NCBI GenBank assembly: GCA_905480255.1 | Contig: CAJQPR010000038.1 | Span: 1 to 58,436 of the forward strand | From: an uncultured Woeseiaceae bacterium | Lineage (GTDB): Bacteria; Pseudomonadota; Gammaproteobacteria; Steroidobacterales; Woeseiaceae | Direction: 5' to 3' | Length of the DNA stretch: 58,436 bases | Part shown: positions 19,398 through 29,234 of the stretch, piece by piece | Position numbering within the stretch: position 1 is the first letter of the stretch | Layout: every line of letters begins with the position of its first letter | Program-made: the position numbers and the translations under genes | Notes under the pieces: model-generated | Database searches by the model: none | Seen by the model: the letters and a program-made list of their open reading frames with translations, nothing else | What the model was told of the DNA's origin: nothing

Positions 19398-21209
19398 TCA
19401 AATAGGTAGTTTTTCGAGCCGGCGTCCGCCGAACACAAGATTGACGACTGTGCGCGTGCCAACAATTGCCGTGAACATCGAAGTGATGATTCCAAGCGAT
19501 AGTGTTACAGCAAAGCCTTTGATTGGTCCGGTTCCGAAAGCAAACAGGACGATAGCGGCGATCAGGGTTGTGATGTTGGCGTCGGTAATTGACGAGAACG
19601 CTTTCTCGTAGCCCGCGTGAATGCTGTTTTGAATTGTATTTCCGGACGTTATCTCTTCGCGTATTCGTTCAAAAATCAGCACGTTAGCATCCACCGCCAT
19701 ACCGACCGTCAAGACGATGCCGGCGATACCTGGCAAAGTCAGTGATGCCTGAATCAACGACAGCAATGCAACAATAAATATCAGGTTGGAGAACAGCGCG
19801 AGATTCGCAATCATGCCGAATCCGCGATAATAAATTGCCATAAACACAACGACAGCGAGGAAACCAATTCTTACCGCGTTGAAGCCACGGTCAATATTCT
19901 CCTGTCCCAGGGTTGGACCAATCGTACGATCCTCAACTTTGAATACCGGGGCGGCAAGCGCTCCGGCCCTTAACAGCAGCGCAAGATCACGGGCCTCGAC
20001 CGGGGTCAGGCCGGTTGTAACGAATCGATCCTTGAAGATGCCGTTAATTGTCGCCGTGTTGATGATCTCTTCGGTTTTCACGGTGCGGTAACTGGCCGAA
20101 CCGTCAGGCAACGTGACTGACTCGCGACGGGTTTCGATAAACACCGTCGACATCGGTTTGCGCAGATTTTCCTGCGTGTTCTTCAACATGCGCTCACCGC
20201 CCGCAGAGTCGAGTGTTATGAACACTGCAGGCTGACCTTCAGAGAAGCCGGACTCGGCATTGATGATCTGATCGCCTGATGCAACAACTTCCCGCTTCAA
20301 CATCTGACTCGGCACACCGCGCCCGGTGTAGCGCCGCGACCCGGGGCTATCGCCCGCGGTATCGACCATGCGGAATTCGAGCGTCGCTGTCGCCGTGAGA
20401 ATTTCATCCAGCTGATTCGGGTCCAGCACGCCGGGAAGCTGCACTACGATACGGTTAACACCCTGACGCTGTACCAGCGGTTCAGCGACACCCAGCTGGT
20501 CGACACGATTTCTTAGCGTCGTGATGTTCTGTTCGATCGCAAAATCCTGGCGCGCCTTGATCTGGACATCGCTCATCCGAACCCGCAGCGACCTTGCGTC
20601 CGCACCATCAAAGATCAGGAGATCGGCATCAGCTGCGCTGACAATCTCGCGGGCTTTTTCCGTGTCCTCGGCACTTTGCAGACGGATGTTGATTTGTGAG
20701 TCGTTAATCTCAACACGGCTCCGAATTCTTTCGTCGCGCAATCTTTCGGCAAAGTCCTGCTCGTAGGCGGCCAGCCGGCTCTCAACCGCACTGTCCATAT
20801 CCACTTCGAGAAGTACGTAAACGCCTCCGCGCAGATCCAGACCGAGACTCATCGGACTCAACCCGAAACCTCGCACCCATGCTGGCAGCTTCGGTGCGAT
20901 CGTAAACGCTACATTCGAATCTGAAGAGAAGGCGTCCCGGAACAACTCACCGGCTTTTCCCTGGTCGTCAGTGGACTCAAATCGAACAACGACACGACCA
21001 TCCTGAATGAACGTTGCCTCTGGCGTGATGCCCGCATTTTCAAGCACCTGCTCAACACGTGCGACGCGGGCCTCAGCAAACGGGTTACCGTCGGCCTGAG
21101 CCAGCTGCACCGCCGGGACGGTGCCATACAGGTTGGGCATGGCAATCAGCGTACCCATTACAAGAATGAGCAGTACGAGGAGATTCAACCACGTCGGATA
21201 TCGATTCAT
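19398..21209 (-). CDS. secD: Protein translocase subunit SecD
   Basis: SecD is the larger partner of SecF, with a big periplasmic domain that helps pull out exported proteins. The 603 residues match the family. An N-terminal membrane helix at about 7-26 is followed by the first conserved motif LGLDLRGGVYVLLEVDM, a long periplasmic region, and a C-terminal six-helix RND module with VDANVLIFERIREE and GPIKGFAVTLSLGI. It lies in the order yajC-secD-secF on the minus strand, 14 nt after yajC. Confidence 0.98.
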   Translation of the reverse strand: MNRYPTWLNLLVLLILVMGTLIAMPNLYGTVPAVQLAQADGNPFAEARVARVEQVLENAGITPEATFIQDGRVVVRFESTDDQGKAGELFRDAFSSDSNVAFTIAPKLPAWVRGFGLSPMSLGLDLRGGVYVLLEVDMDSAVESRLAAYEQDFAERLRDERIRSRVEINDSQINIRLQSAEDTEKAREIVSAADADLLIFDGADARSLRVRMSDVQIKARQDFAIEQNITTLRNRVDQLGVAEPLVQRQGVNRIVVQLPGVLDPNQLDEILTATATLEFRMVDTAGDSPGSRRYTGRGVPSQMLKREVVASGDQIINAESGFSEGQPAVFITLDSAGGERMLKNTQENLRKPMSTVFIETRRESVTLPDGSASYRTVKTEEIINTATINGIFKDRFVTTGLTPVEARDLALLLRAGALAAPVFKVEDRTIGPTLGQENIDRGFNAVRIGFLAVVVFMAIYYRGFGMIANLALFSNLIFIVALLSLIQASLTLPGIAGIVLTVGMAVDANVLIFERIREEITSGNTIQNSIHAGYEKAFSSITDANITTLIAAIVLFAFGTGPIKGFAVTLSLGIITSMFTAIVGTRTVVNLVFGGRRLEKLPI

Positions 21210-21223
21210 GAGAAATGCCGGGC

Positions 21224-21547
21224 TCAGGCAGCGTCAATAGTGCCCTTGGGCACGACAGCCGAGACAGTCGACTTCTGAACTTTGATTTCAACCTTATCCG
21301 CAATTTCCAGCGTCGCGTAGTGCTCGCTGACAGCAGTCACTTTTCCAAGCACACCACCGGCGGTCAGCACCTCGTCGCCAGTCGACAATGCGCTCACAAG
21401 TTCTGTGTGAGCCTTCTGCCGTTTTTGCTGCGGTCGAATCAGCAGAAAATAGAACGCAACGAAAATGACGATCATTGGCACGAAGAAACCGAACGGGTCG
21501 GACTGAGCGGCATCCTGTGCGTATGCAGGACTAATCAAGAAATCCAT
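21224..21547 (-). CDS. yajC: Sec translocon accessory protein YajC
   Basis: YajC is a small inner-membrane partner of SecDF. The 107 residues contain one transmembrane helix at about 21-38 (FFVPMIVIFVAFYFLLIRP), followed by the conserved RPQQKRQKAH and a cytoplasmic domain with GDEVLTAGGVLGKV. It is 14 nt upstream of secD. The 138-nt gap back to tgt contains a TTGACA-like hexamer (minus strand, 21667-21672) but only a weak -10, so I do not call a promoter. Confidence 0.96.
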   Translation of the reverse strand: MDFLISPAYAQDAAQSDPFGFFVPMIVIFVAFYFLLIRPQQKRQKAHTELVSALSTGDEVLTAGGVLGKVTAVSEHYATLEIADKVEIKVQKSTVSAVVPKGTIDAA

Positions 21548-21685
21548 GAGTTTTTATTCCTATTCCCGGGTCAACTTCGGGCGGCAAAAAAAGGCGCGCT
21601 ATTATGGCACACGAGCGAGGGACTTGGGGATGTCCCTTGTTGATTCAAGGCGATATTCCAAAACGGTGTCAATTGATGGCATTGA

Positions 21686-23820
<2,135 letters not shown>

Positions 23821-23895
23821 GGGCGCGCATGGTAACCCACGCGCGCCCATTGCGGGATGATAAACCTGGCGGGGACAGCCAGGCAGTTCAGTTGA

Positions 23896-25029
23896 TCAAA
23901 TTCGCTCGTTACTGGTAACAATCACTCTGACAGGCGCGACACCCGGGCTCGGAGCCACAGGTGGAACAGGAGCAACACCAGCTTGCGGAGCAACGGCGGC
24001 AGGCTTCACCCAGCTGCGGCGATTATCAGGCATTTCAATTTTGATCGTTCGCTTGCGTTTCTCACGCATGATCTCGATCTTCAGCTCCTCGCCGCCCGAA
24101 TAGGAGCTCAATATACGTAAGGCATGAGATACGGAATTAGGAGTGCGACCATCGATATTCAGGATCACGTCACCATCTTCCAGCTTCAAATCCTCATTCT
24201 CGGGCGCCCGCACAACAAGCAACCCCTCGGTTGTCCCAAAGTAACTGCCAAGATTCTCGGTCAGCTTGACCATTTCCATCGCACCGAAGCCGTCATCGTG
24301 CATTGCCCAGACAAATCCACTACTTACCTCTCCGACGTGCGGTGCAACATGCACTTCGATATCAGGAGACGTGAAGTTCTCTCCGTCGAACTCGAAGGCA
24401 AACACATTGTTTTCAATCGGGCGCGGCGTCAGTTCAACCGACGCATTCTTACCATTACGCATATATGCGATTTCAAGCTCATCGCCCTCTTCGATGCCTT
24501 GCATGAATTCCAGCATTTTTTTCGTCGCTGCTTTTGCACTATCAGCGGTCAACTCCTCACCGTTGATCGATGTAATTGTGTCGCCAGCCCGCAGGCCCGA
24601 TTCTTCCGCGGCCCCGCCCGGCGTAACACCCAGAAGCTCAACGCCTTTGACCGGCTCCATGGACTTGTTCGCACCTATTGTGACACCGAGAACAGGCCCT
24701 CGATTGGTGCGAATAATGCGCTCGATTCTTTCCACGCGCGGCAACTTCGCCATTGATAGATCCGCCATCTGTCGAGCTGCTTCTGACATGCGCCGTTCGG
24801 CTTCTCTCATGCGAACTTCAGCTTCCACTATCTCAGCGTGAGATCGCTGTTCGGCGCGCCGAATTTCACGGGCCTCCTGGGCGCTTTCCATCGCCCTCGC
24901 TTCCATTTCAAGCCGTGCTTCAGCTTCCCGCATCCGCGCATCCAATTCATCGTCGGTCTCCTGCGCGAAAGTCGGTGCACAGGCAAGCAAAAGCGCTGCT
25001 GCCGCAATTACTTTAATCCAAATTACCAT
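23896..25029 (-). CDS. Periplasmic coiled-coil protein with two PDZ domains
   Basis: A 377-residue protein with a signal peptide (about 1-22, ending TFA-Q), a charged helical coiled-coil region rich in Glu, Arg and Met (about 25-95), a first PDZ domain (about 108-205, with PGGAAEESGLRAGDTITSIN), a second PDZ domain (about 255-335, with GLLVVRAPENEDLKLEDGDV), and a Pro/Ala/Val-rich tail. No trypsin-like or metalloprotease catalytic domain is present, so it is not DegS, DegP or MucD. It lies 65 nt after an anti-sigma-like gene and an ECF sigma gene. It could be the envelope sensor or regulator of that pair, but that is inference from position. Confidence 0.8.
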   Translation of the reverse strand: MVIWIKVIAAAALLLACAPTFAQETDDELDARMREAEARLEMEARAMESAQEAREIRRAEQRSHAEIVEAEVRMREAERRMSEAARQMADLSMAKLPRVERIERIIRTNRGPVLGVTIGANKSMEPVKGVELLGVTPGGAAEESGLRAGDTITSINGEELTADSAKAATKKMLEFMQGIEEGDELEIAYMRNGKNASVELTPRPIENNVFAFEFDGENFTSPDIEVHVAPHVGEVSSGFVWAMHDDGFGAMEMVKLTENLGSYFGTTEGLLVVRAPENEDLKLEDGDVILNIDGRTPNSVSHALRILSSYSGGEELKIEIMREKRKRTIKIEMPDNRRSWVKPAAVAPQAGVAPVPPVAPSPGVAPVRVIVTSNERI

Positions 25030-25094
25030 CTGCCAACTCCTGGTCCTGTGCGCTCAACCCAAGTGAGCGAGCAGGACGTTAATACCTGGTTTCT

Positions 25095-25688
25095 TTAAAA
25101 AGCCATTCGTTGCGCCTGCGCCCGGCGCAGGTTCAACAGGGAATTCATTAACCTGACGCGTTCACGCCAGTAAATTTCAGTCTGGTCCGGGCTCATCTGC
25201 ACTTCCGGGTGGCTTAGCCAGAAATCTATCGTTGCTATTCGGTTTTCGATCTCTTCGATAGTCGCTGCCGTGCTGGCTCTTACCAGGCTCGGCTGTCCTG
25301 GCAATGCGCGGAGATCGCGCTCGATCTGCTGAGACTGCACCATCAATGCGCTCAGGTTCGTCGGCGTTGTGTTACCGGTTGCCACGGATACCGGCGGGGT
25401 TGCACTGATATTCCCGCTACCGCTGTCCACCACCGTGTTCGCGAACGGAATGTTCAGCACTGCAAGCACGACGGCAGCTGCAATACCGGTTCCGGCAAAC
25501 CATTTCGTACCTTCCGCTACCCGATGTTTGAACAAACCTTCGGCGCGTGCCTGGGCCTCAATACGACGCCAGACGTCACGCGGCGGAACCGTGTCCTCAA
25601 GCTCCGCAAGCGCGGCATGAAAAACATCGCGTTCCGCAATGCTCAGACCGCTATTCATTTCATCATCCTGCAAGTCATGTTCTGTCAT
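25095..25688 (-). CDS. Probable membrane-bound anti-sigma factor
   Basis: From the ATG at 25686-25688, which follows AGGATAAAAAG, the protein has 197 residues; the frame continues 31 codons upstream into the sigma gene and is rejected. It has an acidic cytoplasmic N-terminal segment (about 1-60, with ERDVFHAALAELEDTVPPRDVW), one transmembrane helix (about 63-82) and a periplasmic helical domain of about 110 residues. This plan and the location 25 nt after an ECF sigma gene suggest an anti-sigma factor. The zinc-binding HxxxCxxC motif of ZAS anti-sigmas is absent. I do not recognise a named family. Confidence 0.65.
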   Translation of the reverse strand: MTEHDLQDDEMNSGLSIAERDVFHAALAELEDTVPPRDVWRRIEAQARAEGLFKHRVAEGTKWFAGTGIAAAVVLAVLNIPFANTVVDSGSGNISATPPVSVATGNTTPTNLSALMVQSQQIERDLRALPGQPSLVRASTAATIEEIENRIATIDFWLSHPEVQMSPDQTEIYWRERVRLMNSLLNLRRAQAQRMAF

Positions 25689-25713
25689 CTTTTTATCCTG
25701 ATTCTGCGTTTCA

Positions 25714-26325
25714 TCAACAGCTGCTGAGAATTGAATTCTGCATCGCCGACTCCGCGTCCTCTCGCTCGATCTCTGCACCAAGCATTGGTCTTAACCTTTG
25801 ATATGCGCGGGACAGTTGTGACTTGGAAAAACTTTCCGTCTTGCCCATCAGTCCCGCTATTTCTTTATGCGTATATCCTTCTACGTCGTGTAACCAGACA
25901 ACCGTCCGACCGACCGCTGGCAAATCCGCAAGTGCTGCATCAAGATCCATCGCCTGGTCGTGCTGCTGAGATCCTGCCGCGGATGCCCGGCCGTCAAACG
26001 TTATTTCTTCCCAATCATCGTCGAGGCTCTGCCCCCTGGCATGCCATGCCGACCGCAGAAACATGAGCGCCTTCGAAACAGCGATTCGACGAATCCAGAT
26101 ACCAACCGGGGCATCCCCGCGGAACTGGGCTATCTTTCGAATCACCTCTATAAAGGTCTCCTGGAGGAGATCCTCAGCCTGTGCCGGCACTCGCGTGAAT
26201 CGCAGGCATACTGAATAGACTGGCGCCGAAAAGGCGCGATAGAGGATTTCGTGCGCCTTCGCATCCCCACGGGTTGCGCGCTTCACGATTGCCGGATCGA
26301 TCAAAATGTCAGCGAACTTACTCAT
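25714..26325 (-). CDS. ECF-type RNA polymerase sigma factor
   Basis: A 203-residue extracytoplasmic-function sigma-70 protein. Region 2 spans about 20-95 (AHEILYRAFSAPVYSVCLRF, QAEDLLQETFIEVIRKIAQFRG, IWIRRIAVSKALMFLR). Region 4 spans about 130-185 (ALADLPAVGRTVVWLHDVEG and YTHKEIAGLMGKTESFSKSQLSRAYQRLR). It heads an operon with a membrane anti-sigma and a PDZ protein, suggesting control by an envelope signal. No clear ECF self-promoter (AAC...GTC) is visible upstream. It is not RpoE of the rseA-rseB-mucD type, judging by its neighbours. Confidence 0.93.
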   Translation of the reverse strand: MSKFADILIDPAIVKRATRGDAKAHEILYRAFSAPVYSVCLRFTRVPAQAEDLLQETFIEVIRKIAQFRGDAPVGIWIRRIAVSKALMFLRSAWHARGQSLDDDWEEITFDGRASAAGSQQHDQAMDLDAALADLPAVGRTVVWLHDVEGYTHKEIAGLMGKTESFSKSQLSRAYQRLRPMLGAEIEREDAESAMQNSILSSC

Positions 26326-26470
26326 GTCTCGTATCTAGGATGCAGCCTATTGGAAAAAGGTCGCAGATTTTATTCAGTATAGTGTGGCGGCCCCCGATTC
26401 TGCCGCATATACTTACCGCCTTTCGGCCAGGGCGCCTGTCTGCAGGCGGCTTGGGCGAACAAGTGATCAA

Positions 26471-26557
26471 GCCGGGGTGGCGGAACTGGTAGACGCGCCG
26501 GATTCAAAATCCGGTTTCTGAAAGGAAGTGCGAGTTCGATTCTCGCTCCCGGCACCA
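26471..26557 (+). tRNA. tRNA-Leu(CAA)
   Basis: An 87-nt cloverleaf with 5' GCCGGGG pairing to 3' TCCCGGC, discriminator A and encoded CCA. The anticodon stem CCGGA/TCCGG encloses the loop TTCAAAA, anticodon CAA (reads UUG). A long class II variable arm with TTC/GAA stem and the T-loop TTCGATT follow. Upstream, the hexamer TATAGT (26378-26383) with a GC-rich stretch after it could be a -10, but no good -35 is seen. On the minus strand TATACT (26376-26381) overlaps it, which might serve the sigma gene. Confidence 0.97.
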
Positions 26558-26578
26558 CCACACAATTCTCCTGACTCT

Positions 26579-27118
26579 ATGAAGTATTGCTCAAACTGCG
26601 GCCAGAAAGTCGCCAAACGAATCCCTGACGGCGACACGAGGGAGCGCTGGGTCTGCGACCTCTGCGACCTGGTCCACTATCAGAATCCCAAGGTTGTTGT
26701 CGGCTGCATTCCTGAAAGGGACGGCAAAATACTTCTTTGCAAACGTGCGATAGAGCCACGCTACGGTTACTGGACGGTGCCTGCGGGCTTTATGGAGATT
26801 GGTGAAACGATCGCTGAAGGAGCAGCGCGGGAGACGCTTGAAGAAGCCTGTGCGGAAGTCAGCATCGGCCACCTGTTTGCTTCAGTCGATGTTCCGCAGG
26901 CAGGTCAGCTACACCTATTCTTTACAGCGGAACTCAAAGGTGATTTTTCAGCGGGCGACGAATCTCTCGACGTCGCGCTCTTCGGCAAGGACGAAATCCC
27001 CTGGGAGGAAATTGCTTTTCGCAGTGGCAAATTCGCGTTGGAAAAATACCTGGAAGACGCCGGTCATAACAACGGCGTGCACATACATGAAGTAGTGTTT
27101 AACCGGGGTAAAGAGTAA
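26579..27118 (+). CDS. NUDIX hydrolase with N-terminal zinc ribbon
   Basis: From the ATG at 26579 it has 179 residues. Cys4, Cys7, Cys26 and Cys29 (CSNC and CDLC) form a zinc ribbon, and the NUDIX box runs from about 70 to 94 (GFMEIGETIAEGAARETLEE...). Such proteins hydrolyse nucleoside diphosphates linked to another group, often ADP-ribose or NADH-like substrates; the substrate is not evident. The gene begins only 21 nt after the CCA of tRNA-Leu and has no purine-rich ribosome-binding site, so it is probably cotranscribed with the tRNA. It ends 3 nt from convergent dsbC. The open frame reaches back into the tRNA, which is not coding. Confidence 0.92.
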   Translation: MKYCSNCGQKVAKRIPDGDTRERWVCDLCDLVHYQNPKVVVGCIPERDGKILLCKRAIEPRYGYWTVPAGFMEIGETIAEGAARETLEEACAEVSIGHLFASVDVPQAGQLHLFFTAELKGDFSAGDESLDVALFGKDEIPWEEIAFRSGKFALEKYLEDAGHNNGVHIHEVVFNRGKE

Positions 27119-27121
27119 TAA

Positions 27122-27865
27122 CTACTCGCCGAGAGCTGACGCGATCGCTTCCGACAACTGCTTGGGTGGCAGGTAGCCGCTGAACAATGTGCCGTCTTCG
27201 AGAACGATAGCCGGCGTGCCACGCAGTCCAACGTCCTGACCTATCGCATAGTGCGAACTAACAACCGAGCTGTCGCACTGCTTTGAATCGAAATCTTCAT
27301 CAAGCTTGGCAAGCGTCAGCGCCTCATTCCGGTCTTTCGAGCACCAGACCTGTTCGGCCTTGACCCAGGATTCCGATGCAGGGCCGCTGCGCGGATAGAG
27401 GAAATATCGAATCTCGATTCCTTCTTCCATGTACTCGTCGATCTGGCTGTGCAAACGGCGGCAAAAGGTGCAATCGATATCGGTGAAAACAGATACGGTG
27501 TGCCGGACTGTTTCAGGCGTAAAGACGATCGCCTGATCGTCAGGAACGTCTGTCATCATATTGACGCGGGCGTTGTTACGATCTTTCTCGGAAAGATTCA
27601 CCTGGCCTTCGAGGTCGATCAGGTCCCCCTGAAGCAGGTAGCGGCCATCAGCAGAAATGTACGCGATGATTGCGCCCTTGCGAATTGTGTACCAACCATC
27701 AATATCGCTTGCGAACACATCGTCAGCCTGGATGCCATCGAACATACCGGAAACGGTTGCCCGAACCTTCTGCAATTCGGCGTTTTCATCCGCGGATAAC
27801 ACGGGCGCTGACAGCAAGCCCAGGGCCGCTATCAGCGTGCCAATTCGCAGAGTGATTGATTTCAT
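27122..27865 (-). CDS. dsbC: Thiol:disulfide interchange protein DsbC
   Basis: DsbC is a periplasmic disulfide isomerase. The ATG at 27863-27865, after AAAGGAACACC, gives 247 residues with a signal peptide cleaved near LSA-DE (24). The N-terminal dimerisation domain (about 25-85) is followed by a thioredoxin fold with active-site CTFC (Cys132, Cys135) in DIDCTFCRRLH, a second Cys pair (in VWCSKDR and KQCDSS), and the cis-Pro region GLRGTPAIVLEDG. The dipeptide between the active cysteines differs from the Gly-Tyr of E. coli. It is downstream of xerD, the usual order. Confidence 0.94.
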   Translation of the reverse strand: MKSITLRIGTLIAALGLLSAPVLSADENAELQKVRATVSGMFDGIQADDVFASDIDGWYTIRKGAIIAYISADGRYLLQGDLIDLEGQVNLSEKDRNNARVNMMTDVPDDQAIVFTPETVRHTVSVFTDIDCTFCRRLHSQIDEYMEEGIEIRYFLYPRSGPASESWVKAEQVWCSKDRNEALTLAKLDEDFDSKQCDSSVVSSHYAIGQDVGLRGTPAIVLEDGTLFSGYLPPKQLSEAIASALGE

Positions 27866-28025
27866 CAGGTGTTCCTTTATTCGGGGCGCCAAATTGCTGG
27901 CTGCAACAATATATTTGGACTATCAGTTGTTCCGCCGGTTCCACAAACCTGACGGGCCGCGATTGTAGCAAAGGAGACCTGAAAAAACGCCATTTGTTAC
28001 GCGATATGAGCGCGAACTGAGGCGA

Positions 28026-28955
28026 TTAACCTCTTGGGTGGTGCTCGCCGTGCAGGTCTTTAAGACGCTCGCGTGCCACGTGGGTATAGATCTGGGTCGT
28101 TGAAAGGTCGCTATGACCCAACAAAAGCTGAACTACACGCAAGTCCGCCCCGCGATTTAGCAAATGCGTCGCGAAAGCATGCCGCAGGCTGTGTGGAGAC
28201 AATTTCTTATCGATGCCGGCCTTTTGGGCGTAGCGCTTGATAATGTGCCAGAAAGCCTGGCGGGTCATACGATCGCCACGGCGGGTCGGGAAAAGGTAGT
28301 CAGTCTGGCGCTCGAGGAGAATTTCCATTCGCGGGCCATCGATGAAATCACGCAACCAGCGTTGCGCTTCATCACCCAGCGGAATCAGACGTTCCCGATC
28401 GCCCTTGCCAATGATACGCAGTACGCCCTGATTGAAATTAACCTGCGACTGCTTGAGATTGATCAGTTCTGAAACCCGGAGACCAGTCGCGTACAGCAGC
28501 TCCAGCATCGCACGATCCCGATGACCCAGCGGCTCATCAGTATTAGGTGCCTGAAGAAGTGCGTCGACTTCGTCCTCGGTCAGTGTCTTCGGCAACGAGC
28601 GACCTATGCGGGGCATTTCAATATCCGCAGTAGGATCGGTGTCGCGCAGACCTTCGCGCATGATGTAGCGGAAGAATCGTCGGAAACTCGACAACTGGCG
28701 CGCAGTGGATCGCGGCTTGGCGCCACTCTCAACCCGCCTTGCGATAAATTCAAGCAGATCAGCTTTTTCCGCGCGCTCGATCTTGATATCACGTTCAGAC
28801 AGGCGACGTCCAAGCGTCATCAGGTCCGCACGATAGGCGCCGAGCGTATTTGCAGATAAGCCGCGCTCCATCCAGATTGCGTCCAGGAACCGGTCTACCA
28901 GCTCCTCGGAATTCGCTTGCGACTTTTCAGGTTTATCAGGCGTACTGCTGGTCAT
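28026..28955 (-). CDS. xerD: Site-specific tyrosine recombinase XerD
   Basis: XerD with XerC resolves chromosome dimers at dif. The conserved active site is complete: Arg in TGLRVSELI, Lys in IIGKGDRERLIPLG, His and Arg in SPHSLRHAFATHLL, His in LLGHSDLS and Tyr in TTQIYTHVA. The N-terminal SAM-like domain has FLDAIWMERGLSANTLGAYRADL. I chose the ATG at 28953-28955, preceded by GGAAACT (309 residues); ATGs at 28964 and 28982 are also in frame. The position before dsbC and the lack of phage genes argue for the housekeeping recombinase rather than an integrase. Confidence 0.95.
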   Translation of the reverse strand: MTSSTPDKPEKSQANSEELVDRFLDAIWMERGLSANTLGAYRADLMTLGRRLSERDIKIERAEKADLLEFIARRVESGAKPRSTARQLSSFRRFFRYIMREGLRDTDPTADIEMPRIGRSLPKTLTEDEVDALLQAPNTDEPLGHRDRAMLELLYATGLRVSELINLKQSQVNFNQGVLRIIGKGDRERLIPLGDEAQRWLRDFIDGPRMEILLERQTDYLFPTRRGDRMTRQAFWHIIKRYAQKAGIDKKLSPHSLRHAFATHLLNRGADLRVVQLLLGHSDLSTTQIYTHVARERLKDLHGEHHPRG

Positions 28956-29134
28956 AGTTTCCATCGTATTCAGGCCGTCCATGGCTTGCTCGTCAATCTA
29001 AGTGATCGCTATTCTCAACCTCGCTGGTAACATAGCGTTCTGCAGCTGGTGAGCGTCGCAACTTCTGTCAATCCGATCGCCAAGCAACGGATTTTTCAAG
29101 GAATTGAGTATGGGCAGGCCTATACACAATCGGC

Positions 29135-29148
29135 GTGATCGCTGTCAC
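29135..29148. promoter_or_regulatory. CRP-like palindrome, site 1
   Basis: GTGATCGCTGTCAC has perfect GTGA-N6-TCAC half-sites, the core of Crp/Vfr/Clp-family binding sites, and continues with A on the right as in TCACA. It lies 86 nt before the plsC ATG in the 279-nt gap between divergent xerD and plsC. A second copy follows at 29174-29187. Confidence 0.55.
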
Positions 29149-29173
29149 AAATTGACCAAGGCATTAACATAAA

Positions 29174-29187
29174 GTGATCTGCGTCAC
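29174..29187. promoter_or_regulatory. CRP-like palindrome, site 2
   Basis: GTGATCTGCGTCAC has perfect GTGA-N6-TCAC half-sites with flanking AAA on the left and A on the right, very like the Crp consensus. Its centre is 39 nt from that of site 1. It ends 47 nt before the plsC ATG. Together the two sites suggest control of the plsC-thiolase-SDR run by a Crp-type regulator, or of divergent xerD. Confidence 0.6.
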
Positions 29188-29234
29188 AGGCGAAAGAGCC
29201 AATTCCGTCGGCAATCAACGTCCATTCACGGCCA

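Noticed and set aside
21630-21672. Promoter for tgt with TTGACA
   Set aside because: The -35 is good, but the hexamer 18 nt downstream (TTGAAT) is poor and the signal lies before tgt's own end on the minus strand, so it would serve yajC if anything. The evidence is too weak.
23896-25029. PDZ protein as a DegS/MucD-type protease
   Set aside because: No trypsin-like catalytic triad or GNSGG motif is present. The N-terminal part is coiled coil and the rest is two PDZ domains.
26471-26557. tRNA-Leu as an integration site
   Set aside because: I see no partial repeat of the tRNA 3' end elsewhere nearby and no mobile genes. The NUDIX gene directly downstream is an ordinary chromosomal gene.
28026-28955. 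XerD as an integrase marking a genomic island
   Set aside because: The sequence and the xerD-dsbC neighbourhood are housekeeping. No attachment-site repeats or phage genes surround it or the nearby tRNA-Leu.
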